Part shown: positions 50,494 to 57,493 of the stretch, piece after piece
Layout: every line of letters starts with the position of its first letter
Numbering within the stretch: the stretch's first letter is position 1
NCBI GenBank assembly: GCA_030673845.1
Contig: JAUTCQ010000003.1
Span: forward strand, 237,745 to 301,744
From: Verrucomicrobiota bacterium JB022
GTDB taxonomy: Bacteria; Verrucomicrobiota; Verrucomicrobiia; Opitutales; Oceanipulchritudinaceae
Direction of reading: 5' to 3'
DNA: 64,000 nt
The notes under the pieces: generated by a model
What the model was told of the DNA's origin: nothing
Seen by the model: only the letters and a program-made list of their open reading frames with translations
Database searches by the model: none
Position numbers and translations under genes: made by a program

Positions 50494-51195
50494 ATGAAAC
50501 TTTTCGCTTCGCTTTCCTTTTTTGCGTTTGCTGCCGCGCTGGCTGCCAACCCTGCCTCGCAGGACTTGCCCCTGAGCAAGGAAGCTCAGTCTCACCTGAC
50601 CCCCGATGAGGTGCTGGCCGATCTGCTGGTCGGCAATGCGCACTTCATGGAAAACCACCTGACGCCGCGCGACCTGCCGGCACGCCGTCACGCCTGCGTC
50701 AACGGCCAGTATCCCAAGGCCTACATCCTTTCCTGCATCGACTCGCGAGTGCCCGCCGAGCAGGTGTTCGACCAAGCCCTCGGCGACGTGTTCGTGGGCC
50801 GTGTGGCCGGTAATGTCGAAGGCGTCGACCAACTCGGCTCGATGGAATACGCCGCGGTGGTGGCTGGCGTGCGCGTCATCCTCGTGCTCGGCCATGAATC
50901 GTGCGGCGCCGTCAAGGGCGCGATCGACCACGTGCAAATGGGCAACCTGACCGCTCTGTTGCACGAGATCGAGCCGGCGGTGGAAAGCGTCAAAGCCCAC
51001 CATGGCGACCACGCGCATGCCGACTCCCACAACCATGCCTTCGTTGATGAAGTGGTGGCCGAGAACGTGAAGCGCACCGTGGCCGACATCCGCCAGCGCA
51101 GCGAAGCCCTCGCGCAGCTCGAGCACGATGGGCGCCTCCGCATCATCGGCGCCGTCTACAGCCTCGAGACCGGCAAGGTGACGCTGGTGCAGTAA
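50494..51195 (+). CDS. Periplasmic beta-carbonic anhydrase
   Basis: 233 residues. A signal peptide (MKLFASLSFFAFAAALAANP) indicates export, unlike the usual cytosolic enzyme. Zinc ligands and the catalytic dyad are in CIDSRV (Cys, Asp-Arg) and GHESCGAV (His, Cys). VGRVAGNVEGVDQLGSMEYAAV is the family core. It interconverts CO2 and bicarbonate. A His-rich insertion (AHHGDHAHADSHNHAF) lies in the C-terminal half and may bind extra metal. The start is at ATG 50494. A strong terminator follows, so it is monocistronic. Confidence 0.92.
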   Translation: MKLFASLSFFAFAAALAANPASQDLPLSKEAQSHLTPDEVLADLLVGNAHFMENHLTPRDLPARRHACVNGQYPKAYILSCIDSRVPAEQVFDQALGDVFVGRVAGNVEGVDQLGSMEYAAVVAGVRVILVLGHESCGAVKGAIDHVQMGNLTALLHEIEPAVESVKAHHGDHAHADSHNHAFVDEVVAENVKRTVADIRQRSEALAQLEHDGRLRIIGAVYSLETGKVTLVQ

Positions 51196-51243
51196 GTTAC
51201 TTCTTTTGAGAGATAAGGATTAATCAGGGTTCATAAGGGGTGA

Positions 51244-51272
51244 GAGGGGGCTACGGCCCCCTCTTTCTTTTT
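51244..51272 (+). terminator. Rho-independent terminator of the carbonic anhydrase gene
   Basis: An 8-bp stem gagggggc/gccccctc (51244-51251 with 51256-51263) closes on a TACG tetraloop and is followed by tttcttttt. Confidence 0.9.
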
Positions 51273-51341
51273 GGCGCGAGCTGGAGAGCCCAAGAGCAAG
51301 AAAAAGCTGGCCTCTGGCGGTGGGGCGCATTTGCTGACGCC

Positions 51342-52163
51342 ATGACCTTTCGTGAACGCCTCGCCGTCGCCTGGGAACGCAGCCAATCCCTCCTCTGCGT
51401 GGGGCTCGATCCCTTGCCCGCCAAGTTCCCGGCCGCCATCCAGCAGGCCGACCGCCCGATCCTCGAGTTCAACCGGGCGATCATCGACGCCACGGCTCCC
51501 TATGCGTGCTCCTACAAGCCGCAATTCGCTCACTACGCGGCGGCAGATGCCCTCGACGACCTGCGCGACACCATCGCCTACATCGCCGAGCGCTACCCCG
51601 ACAAGGTGGTGATTCTCGACAGCAAGCGTGGCGACATTGGCAGCACGGCCGAGCGCTATGCCCTCGAAGCCTTCAAGGTCTACGGGGCCGATGCGGTGAC
51701 GGTGAACCCTTACCTCGGCGGCGACTCCCTCGAGCCCTTCCTCGCCTACCAGGACCGCGGCGTCATCGTGCTCTGCAAGACCTCCAACCCCGGTAGCGGC
51801 GATTTCCAGAACCTCGACATCGGAGACGGCAAGAAGCTCTACGAGCGTGTGGCCGAGCTGGCGGCGCAGGAGTGGAACGGCCACGACAATGTGGGCCTCG
51901 TCGTCGGCGCAACCTACCCGGGAGAGCTCGCCAGCGTGCGTGAGATTGCCCCAACGCTGCCCCTGCTCGTGCCCGGCATCGGTGCCCAAGGCGGCGACCT
52001 TGAGGCCGTGCTCAAGGCCGGCTCCACCCCCGAAGGCGGCCTGCTGATCAACAGCTCGCGCGGCATCCTCTACGCCAGCAATGGCAGCGATTTTGCCGAT
52101 GCCGCCGCGCAGGAAGCTCGCAACCTCTTTGAGCAGATCCGCACGATCCGCTCCAGCCGCTAA
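51342..52163 (+). CDS. pyrF: Orotidine 5'-phosphate decarboxylase (type 2)
   Basis: 273 residues from ATG 51342. The catalytic Lys-Asp array is in VILDSKRGDIGSTAERYA. LLCVGLDPLPAKFP at the start and KTSNPGSGDFQ, GATYPGELASVREIAPTLPLLVPGIGAQGGDLE are characteristic of the longer type 2 PyrF. It makes UMP in pyrimidine synthesis. The next gene starts 19 bases after its stop. Confidence 0.94.
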   Translation: MTFRERLAVAWERSQSLLCVGLDPLPAKFPAAIQQADRPILEFNRAIIDATAPYACSYKPQFAHYAAADALDDLRDTIAYIAERYPDKVVILDSKRGDIGSTAERYALEAFKVYGADAVTVNPYLGGDSLEPFLAYQDRGVIVLCKTSNPGSGDFQNLDIGDGKKLYERVAELAAQEWNGHDNVGLVVGATYPGELASVREIAPTLPLLVPGIGAQGGDLEAVLKAGSTPEGGLLINSSRGILYASNGSDFADAAAQEARNLFEQIRTIRSSR

Positions 52164-52182
52164 CCCACGAACGACCAAGACG

Positions 52183-52446
52183 ATGACTTTCGATGTCGGC
52201 TGGAACCGCCGCGACGATGAAACCGGCAAGCGCGTGCACCTCACCTTCAAGCTGGTGCGCGAAGACGCCTCCTGGATCATCCACCGCACCCGCCACGAGC
52301 CCCGTGAGCCTTACAAGCCCGACGAGCGCGACTGGGAAGACCTCTTCGAGCTGCTCGACCGCCACCTGCCGCGCGGCAAAGTGACGCATACCGATTACGC
52401 GATCGTGAAAAAGCTGCACGACCGCTGGCAGCAAGGGCTCAAGTAG
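52183..52446 (+). CDS. Small conserved hypothetical protein
   Basis: 87 residues from ATG 52183. Charged and probably folded (WNRRDDETGKRVHLTFKLVREDASWIIHR, then a helical DWEDLFELLDRHL..). It follows pyrF closely, so it is probably co-transcribed. An upstream in-frame extension inside pyrF is not credible. The family was not recognised. Confidence 0.65.
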   Translation: MTFDVGWNRRDDETGKRVHLTFKLVREDASWIIHRTRHEPREPYKPDERDWEDLFELLDRHLPRGKVTHTDYAIVKKLHDRWQQGLK

Positions 52447-52470
52447 TCACTGCCCGTCCAATTTTCACAG

Positions 52471-52505
52471 AAAAGGCGCGACCGGTAGATCCAGTCGCGC
52501 CTTTT
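52471..52505. terminator. Bidirectional rho-independent terminator
   Basis: aaaaggcgcgac (52471-52482) pairs with gtcgcgcctttt (52494-52505). A T-tract follows the stem on both strands, so it can end both the pyrF operon and the convergent pilC/gspF gene. Confidence 0.9.
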
Positions 52506-52527
52506 CGCGTAAAGAGGGTAGGGCAGC

Positions 52528-53697
52528 CTAACTGGCGTTCATTGCTGTCGCCGCCAGGTTGAAGATCGGGAGGAACATGGCCATCACGATAGCACCGATC
52601 ACCACCCCAAGGAAGCACGTCAGCAACGGCTCCATCAGGCGAGTCAGCGACTCCACCTTGACCTGCACTTCTTCGTCATAAAAGTCGGCCACCTTGTTCA
52701 TCATGCCGTCGACATTACCCGTCTGCTCGCCGGCGCGCGCCATGTGCTTCACCACCGGCGGGAAGTAGCTCTCCTCCGCAATGATCTCGGAGAGCTGGCC
52801 GCCCTGCGAAATCTGACGGTTGATCTTCACGCACGCGTCTTCGATATACGTGTTGTTCGAGGCCCGCGAGACGATCTCGATCGCGCGCAAGATCGGCACG
52901 CCCGCCCGCAGCAGGATCGCATACGTGCGTGTAAAGCGGGAGACCGAGACTTCCCGCATCAGAGCCCCGGCAATCGGCATCCGCCGCACCACCTGATCGC
53001 GCACGCGGCGCCCCTTGGGCGTGGCCACGTATTTCTTGATCGCAAAGGCGACCACCGCACCCGCAACGATGATGTGGATGATGTAGCTCTTGATGAACAT
53101 CGACAGGTCGAAGAGCATCTGCGTCGGTGCCGGCAGGTCGGAGCCGAAGCTCACAAACATGTCTTTGAACACCGGGATCACGAACACCATCAGCACCGCG
53201 ATCAGGCCGATGGCGATCGCCATGACTGAGATCGGGTAGGTCATCGCGCCCTTCACGTGACGCATCAGCTTCACCGTGTCTTCGAAATAGACCGATACGC
53301 GGTGCATCAGCGAGCCCAGGCCGCCCGACGCTTCACCCGCCTCCACCATCGAGACGAAGAGGTTGGGGAATGCCTTGGGGTACTTCGCGCACGCCTCGCT
53401 AAAGGCCGTGCCGCTCGCCACATCCACCTTCACATTGCGGATGACGATGCGGAACACCGGGTCGTCGGTCTGGTCCTGGAGAGCCTCCAGCGCCTGCACC
53501 AGCGGCAGGCCCGCTTCCAGCATGGCCGAAAGCTGCTGGGTAAACGTCGTCAGCTTTGCGAGGGCGATCTTCTTGGTCTTCGCCTTCTTCTCGTAGACGC
53601 GCTGTTTTGCCAGCCGTTGGTTCTCGAAAAATGAATTGCTTTTGCGCACGGTCGACGCCGAAGCCGTCGCCGTTGCAGTGCCAGTGATCATTGCCAT
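52528..53697 (-). CDS. Type II secretion / type IV pilus inner-membrane platform protein (GspF/PilC)
   Basis: 389 residues with two GspF domains, each ~120 residues, joined by three membrane helices. FTQQLSAMLEAGLPLVQALEAL, YPKAFPNLFVSMVEAGEASGGL and their second-half counterparts (FTRTYAILLRAGVPILRAIEIVS, PPVVKHMARAGEQTGNVDGMM) are diagnostic. VMFVIPVF-like and GAIVMAMFLPIF helices end each half. It anchors the secretion or pilus ATPase to the inner membrane. No other pilus gene adjoins; a pseudopilin-like protein sits at 6.3-8.7 kb. Confidence 0.93.
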   Translation of the reverse strand: MAMITGTATATASASTVRKSNSFFENQRLAKQRVYEKKAKTKKIALAKLTTFTQQLSAMLEAGLPLVQALEALQDQTDDPVFRIVIRNVKVDVASGTAFSEACAKYPKAFPNLFVSMVEAGEASGGLGSLMHRVSVYFEDTVKLMRHVKGAMTYPISVMAIAIGLIAVLMVFVIPVFKDMFVSFGSDLPAPTQMLFDLSMFIKSYIIHIIVAGAVVAFAIKKYVATPKGRRVRDQVVRRMPIAGALMREVSVSRFTRTYAILLRAGVPILRAIEIVSRASNNTYIEDACVKINRQISQGGQLSEIIAEESYFPPVVKHMARAGEQTGNVDGMMNKVADFYDEEVQVKVESLTRLMEPLLTCFLGVVIGAIVMAMFLPIFNLAATAMNAS

Positions 53698-53924
53698 GAC
53701 GTCAGTTTCACAGGATAAGGTAGCGCAGTCCTAACAGGTCGACCGTAGAGGCCGTGCTGGAGGTTGGAAAGCATTTACTGCCTTCTTAAGCGTCACTTCC
53801 GCCCCTTGGTTAAGCCCCAGCCTCAAAAACACTGACTGGCCGAAGGTTTGGATTGACGCTCCGCGCTCCTTTCTCCAATCTCACTCGTTTCCGACCTTTT
53901 CCGTCGGTCGGGGATAACATCTAA
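53698..53924. other. Region between pilC/gspF and tRNA-Gly
   Basis: 227 bases without a gene. It holds the pilC/gspF leader on one strand and the tRNA promoter on the other: a possible GATAAC -10 lies at 53913-53918, 7 bases before the tRNA. Confidence 0.4.
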
Positions 53925-53999
53925 GCGGGTGTAGTACAACGGCTAGTATACGAGCCTTCCAAGCTTGGGATGCGGGTTCGATTCCCGCCACCCGCACCA
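53925..53999 (+). tRNA. tRNA-Gly (anticodon TCC)
   Basis: A 75-base cloverleaf with encoded CCA. Acceptor gcgggtg pairs with cacccgc, the anticodon arm is cgagcc-TTCCAA-ggcttg-like with anticodon TCC, the T arm is gcgggTTCGATtcccgc, the discriminator is A at 53996 and CCA lies at 53997-53999. A tyrosine recombinase begins 60 bases downstream, so the tRNA 3' end is the likely integration site of the accessory element. Confidence 0.95.
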
Positions 54000-54021
54000 G
54001 TATTTTAGCGACTCTTGCTGA

Positions 54022-54058
54022 GGATTTGCCAAAATGGATTGGCAAATTTGGCAAATCG
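54022..54058 (+). repeat. Repeated TTTGGCAAAT-type sites between tRNA-Gly and integrase
   Basis: Three copies of a TTGGCAAAT-like core occur here: gatttgcca (inverted), attggcaaat and tttggcaaatcg. The same ggcaaat..ttggcaaatcga string recurs at 55766 and 61221 inside repeats R1 and R2. The position between attachment tRNA and integrase start fits arm-type integrase binding sites. Confidence 0.5.
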
Positions 54059-55327
54059 ATGGCGAGAAACAAATTTAAGATCAGCCGCTTCACCAACCCC
54101 AGCGGCGAAGAGGTCTGGCGCTTGTCCGGCACCTTAAATGGCGACCGCATTCGCCGCAACTACTCGACGCGAGCTCAAGCTGTGGCCGAGCGTCAGCGAC
54201 TCGAGATCCGGGCGCTCAATGAAGTATCCGATGGCCAGAGTGTCTGGACGACCCTTACCCATGACCAGAATCGCGATGCCATTGCGGCCGTAAACATCCT
54301 CAAGAAGGCGGGCTCAGCGAAGAGTCTCACCTTTGCGGTAAACTACCTTCTCGAGCATTACAAGGAGGCCAGTGAGCAAAAGCAGGTGCCGGAGGCAGTC
54401 GCTGAATACCTGGATGAGCGTTGGCGCGAAAAAGAGCGCGGTATCATTAGCGGCAGACAAGAGCGCGCGATTCGGATCGAGTTGGAGAAGTTTCGCCAGC
54501 TCTTTGGTGAGCGAATCATCGGTGAAGTCAGGGCGGAGGAGCTGAAGGCCTATCTCGACAGTCCTCTGGGGCGTTCGGTGGCGGTTCCTTCTCTCAAGAC
54601 CTGGAACAACCGGCGCGGCTACTTGAGCACCTTCTTCAAGTTTTGCCTGTCGAAAAAATATCTAGCTGAAGATCCCGTCAAGGACGTGCCACAGTTCAAA
54701 ATCAAAAAGGCTCGGGGCACGGCGGAAACTCTGAGGGCGGTGCAAGCCCGCGAGCTGATGCACTGGCTGGAAGAGTATCGAGGCTTTCAGCGAAAGAATG
54801 GCAGCTGGCAGGGGGAACCCGGATACATGGTCCCGTACTACGCGTTGACGTTGTTTGCGGGAATTCGCCCGGACTGGAAGGATGGTGAGATCGGAAAGCT
54901 CCTGCCTCGGCATGTCCGTCTGGACACGGAGGTAATCCTGATCGAGCCCTCGGTATCCAAAGTGAATGAAAAGCGGGTGGTTAAAATCCAGCCCAACTTG
55001 CGCGCCTGGTTGGAGGCATACCCGCTTGATCGCTATCCTATTTTACCACCTCGTTGCTTCAAATACCTGTTGGAAGGCGTTCGTAAGGAATGGCGCTTGG
55101 CTGCTGATGTGATGCGCCACACCTACATTTCGATGACAGTTGGGGCATTTCGATCCGTGGGTGACGCTGCTTTGCAGGCAGGGAATTCAGAAGACGTAAT
55201 CCGCAAACATTATCTGGACCTGAAAAGCGTTCAAGAGGCGGACGACTTCTGGCAGATCATGCCCAAAGGTGTTTCTGCCCCCCAATGGCGAAAAGAAGAG
55301 GGCAGATATGTCAGAAAAGGTTCGTGA
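54059..55327 (+). CDS. Tyrosine recombinase / integrase
   Basis: 422 residues from ATG 54059. The N-terminal half is a SAM-like core-binding domain (VKTWNNRRGYLSTFFKFCLSKK-like region). The catalytic part has the first Arg in FAGIRPDWKDGEIGKL, the Arg-His of VMRHTYISM, an Asn where the second His is usual (QAGNSEDVIRKHY), and the nucleophilic Tyr in KHYLDL. It follows tRNA-Gly directly, the standard layout of tRNA-targeting integrative elements. The codon style is less GC-biased than its neighbours. The excisionase-like gene follows. Confidence 0.9.
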   Translation: MARNKFKISRFTNPSGEEVWRLSGTLNGDRIRRNYSTRAQAVAERQRLEIRALNEVSDGQSVWTTLTHDQNRDAIAAVNILKKAGSAKSLTFAVNYLLEHYKEASEQKQVPEAVAEYLDERWREKERGIISGRQERAIRIELEKFRQLFGERIIGEVRAEELKAYLDSPLGRSVAVPSLKTWNNRRGYLSTFFKFCLSKKYLAEDPVKDVPQFKIKKARGTAETLRAVQARELMHWLEEYRGFQRKNGSWQGEPGYMVPYYALTLFAGIRPDWKDGEIGKLLPRHVRLDTEVILIEPSVSKVNEKRVVKIQPNLRAWLEAYPLDRYPILPPRCFKYLLEGVRKEWRLAADVMRHTYISMTVGAFRSVGDAALQAGNSEDVIRKHYLDLKSVQEADDFWQIMPKGVSAPQWRKEEGRYVRKGS

Positions 55328-55378
55328 TCCTCACTGGTCCTCGGAAAACATACGTCCGCAGGCGTATTCAAGGGCAGT

Positions 55379-55606
55379 ATGAAGACATTCGCTGAAACTA
55401 CGGTAGACTCTCCCAAGCTTGTGGACGCAGAAGGGCTGCTGGAGGCTCTGTTCGATCCGGCCTGCCGACCTTCGATTCGCTGGCTGCGCCAGATGCAGGC
55501 CCAGCGAACGATTCCCTACATCAAGATCGGCCACCTTGTCCGCTTCGATGTGGATCAAGTCAGGGCAGCACTCCACAAGACATGCACTGTCAACCCTCGC
55601 TACTAG
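55379..55606 (+). CDS. Excisionase-like HTH DNA-binding protein
   Basis: 75 residues. A MerR/Xis-like winged helix is visible in PSIRWLRQMQAQRTIPYIKIGHLVRFDVDQVRAAL: the typical helix, then IPYIKIG..VRFD wing of HTH_17 excisionase-family proteins. It lies 51 bases after the integrase and its stop lies within a terminator. It probably steers excision of the element or serves as its regulator. Confidence 0.8.
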   Translation: MKTFAETTVDSPKLVDAEGLLEALFDPACRPSIRWLRQMQAQRTIPYIKIGHLVRFDVDQVRAALHKTCTVNPRY

Positions 55607-55618
55607 CGAGGGTTTTTT
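55592..55618 (+). terminator. Rho-independent terminator after the excisionase-like gene
   Basis: ccctcgct (55594-55601) pairs with agcgaggg (55605-55612) over a 3-nt loop, followed by tttttt. The stop codon of the gene is inside the hairpin. Confidence 0.9.
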
Positions 55619-55644
55619 GTGTCCGCGAGGTGTGGGAGGGAATC

Positions 55645-55878
55645 GAACGCGACTGCGCTAATCATCTATTTTCATGAGAATTCATTAGCCTTTAGCTGAC
55701 AACACATTGCAAGCCTGAAAAACGGAGGCCATACGCATGGAAATGCAGCTTTTTGCAATAAAATCGGCAAATATTTGGCAAATCGAAAGCTAATCTTACT
55801 CTCAAAGACGATTAACAAAACAGCCTTGCGGATTGTGGTGTGGAGGGAATGGGTCCACTACGCGCTGCCGTGGCGTGT
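55645..55878. repeat. Long direct repeat copy R1
   Basis: About 230 bases that align with 61104-61407 (R2) in the same orientation. Identical blocks are 55730-55757 (28 bases, = 61185-61212) and 55766-55795 (30 bases, = 61221-61250), with substitutions between. The minus strand shows tRNA-3'-end-like strings at both ends (GTTCGATTCCCTCCCACACC near 55632-55651; ATTCCCTCCACACCA near 55836-55850). The TTTGGCAAATCGA motif links it to the integrase upstream region. Confidence 0.8.
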
Positions 55879-55884
55879 TTAGGC

Positions 55885-56003
55885 GGTGTTGACGAATTAT
55901 TTCAAATATAGGAATGCGGCAGAATTGTTTGAGGCGGTTGAAGAATCGCTCGATGCGGTTGCGCTGCGCGCACTTTCGCTTGGTTCGGATCTTTCCGCAG
56001 GCT
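55885..56003 (-). pseudogene. IS5-type transposase C-terminal remnant
   Basis: The minus strand encodes about 35 residues without stop, including CAQRNRIERFFNRLKQFCRI, which matches the end of IS5-family DDE transposases (RN.IER.F..LKQ.R). Nothing recognisable lies before or after it, so it is a short decayed fragment. Confidence 0.65.
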
Positions 56004-56096
56004 ACTCGTGCGCCATGAGCACAACCTCAATATCTACTAGGCCTTCTTCATGATCGCCTGCATTATGCTAACGATGCCTAGGATGAAGTTTTGAAG

Positions 56097-56312
56097 CCGC
56101 TTCTAATAAAAGCCCCTTTTCTGGGGCGGCGGCCTTGGTAAGCTGTGGGTATGCGCGGTAATGTTTCTAGAGAGTTGGATGCGGTGGCGTTGATCAACCT
56201 GGAACCGTTGATTCCGGCGAAGCATCCGATCCGTCGGGTCAAGCAGCTGGTCGACTCTGTGTTGGTGGATCTGGAGGAGGAGGTTGAGCAGATGTATGCG
56301 GAGCTGGGGAGC
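56097..56312 (+). mobile_element. Truncated insertion sequence (5' end and transposase N-terminus)
   Basis: From ATG 56151 the frame encodes MRGNVSRELDAVALINLEPLIPAKHPIRRVKQL and a bit more, an N-terminal IS1182/IS5-like transposase segment (IPA.HP.R.....D). The upstream ~50 bases and the first ~80 coding bases are nearly the same as the copy at 63866-64000. The reading frame runs out at about 56312, where unrelated glycosidase sequence begins, so only the left end of the IS remains. Confidence 0.8.
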
Positions 56313-57370
56313 CCGCCAATTACGTCAGCGGCTTCAACGGGTTTTTCTGGGCCCCCGAAGTCATCCAGATGAACGGCCAGTACTACCTCTTCTACTCCTG
56401 CGCGGGCAATGGGGCACCGGCCGCCATCGGACTGGCCACCGCATCCAACCTGGCCGGACCATGGACGGATCGTGGCCTCATCGTAGCCGGCAACAACGCC
56501 ATCGACCCTGCTATCCTGCGCGATGGCAACAGCCTCTACATGACCTACGGTAACTGGCAGACCGGCATCGACCTGATCCAGCTCAGCACCACGACCCGGC
56601 CTACGCTCGGGCAACAGCCATTGGGACCTTATGCCCGGTCAGGTCGAAGCCCCCTACCTGATCAAGAATGGTAGCTACTACTACCTCTTCTTCCAATGCG
56701 GGCTCTGCTGCAACGGCGTCAACAGCAGCTACTACACCGTGGTGGCGCGCTCGACCAGCGTCACCGGCACGTATGTCGACAAAAACGGCGTGAGCGTCTC
56801 CAACGGCGGGGGCAGCGTCTTCCTGCCCAACCAGGACGGCCGCTATTTCGGCCCCGGCCACGTGGGTATCGGCGAAGGCAAGCTGACTTACTACTACTAC
56901 AATGGCAATGACAACGGCAACGCCAAGCTGCGGGTCACCACGCTCAGCTGGATCAACGGCTGGCCCGTGGCCGACGACGTCACCATCCCCCAGCAGACGG
57001 TTTCGCCCGGCACCTACAGCCTGCAAAACCGCGTCAACGGCAAGATGCTCAACAACTACGGCTCCACGGCGGATGGCGCGATCATCTCGCAGTACACCGA
57101 CAACACGAGCGTCAACCAGCGCTGGGTCGTCACCTACAGCGGCGGCTATTGCAAGCTGCAGTGCGTCACCGGTGGCAAGTTCCTCGACACCCTCGGCAAT
57201 AGCAGCGACGGCTCCGCCGTGGGCCGATGGGCGGCGGCTACTATAAGCTTGTCAACCGCACGACCGGCAAATGCCTTGATACCGAAGGCTCCACGAGCAA
57301 CGGAGCCGAGATGAAGCAATACTTCAGCAACACCAGCCCCAACCAGCAATGGCGCTTCGTCGCCCCCTGA
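56313..57370 (+). pseudogene. Decayed GH43 glycosidase with RICIN/CBM13-type module
   Basis: Three frames must be joined. Frame 1 (to about 56614) reads NGFFWAPEVIQMNGQYYLFYS and AIDPAILRDGNSLYMTYGNWQTGI, a GH43 arabinanase-like beta-propeller. Frame 2 (about 56631-57235) reads VEAPYLIKNGSYYYLFFQCG and then a ricin-type trefoil (YSLQNRVNGKMLNNYGSTADGA.., NQRWVV). Frame 3 (57236-57370) reads YYKLVNRTTGKCLDTEG to NQQWRFVAP and stop. The 5' part is missing, replaced by the IS fragment, and there are two frameshifts, so it is not functional. Confidence 0.85.
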
Positions 57371-57493
57371 GCTGACGTTCACATTCACGCTGAAGCCCCC
57401 ACGCACCTCCCAGGCCCCGCCCGGCGTGCTTTTTGTGCCTTCGCGCCGTGAGGGAGGAGTGGCTTTGGGGCTGGTTGGGCTCTCGGCGGCTTG

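Noticed and set aside
55620..55660. Complete tRNA gene on the minus strand at repeat R1
   Set aside because: Only a T-arm and acceptor-like end are present; D and anticodon arms do not form.
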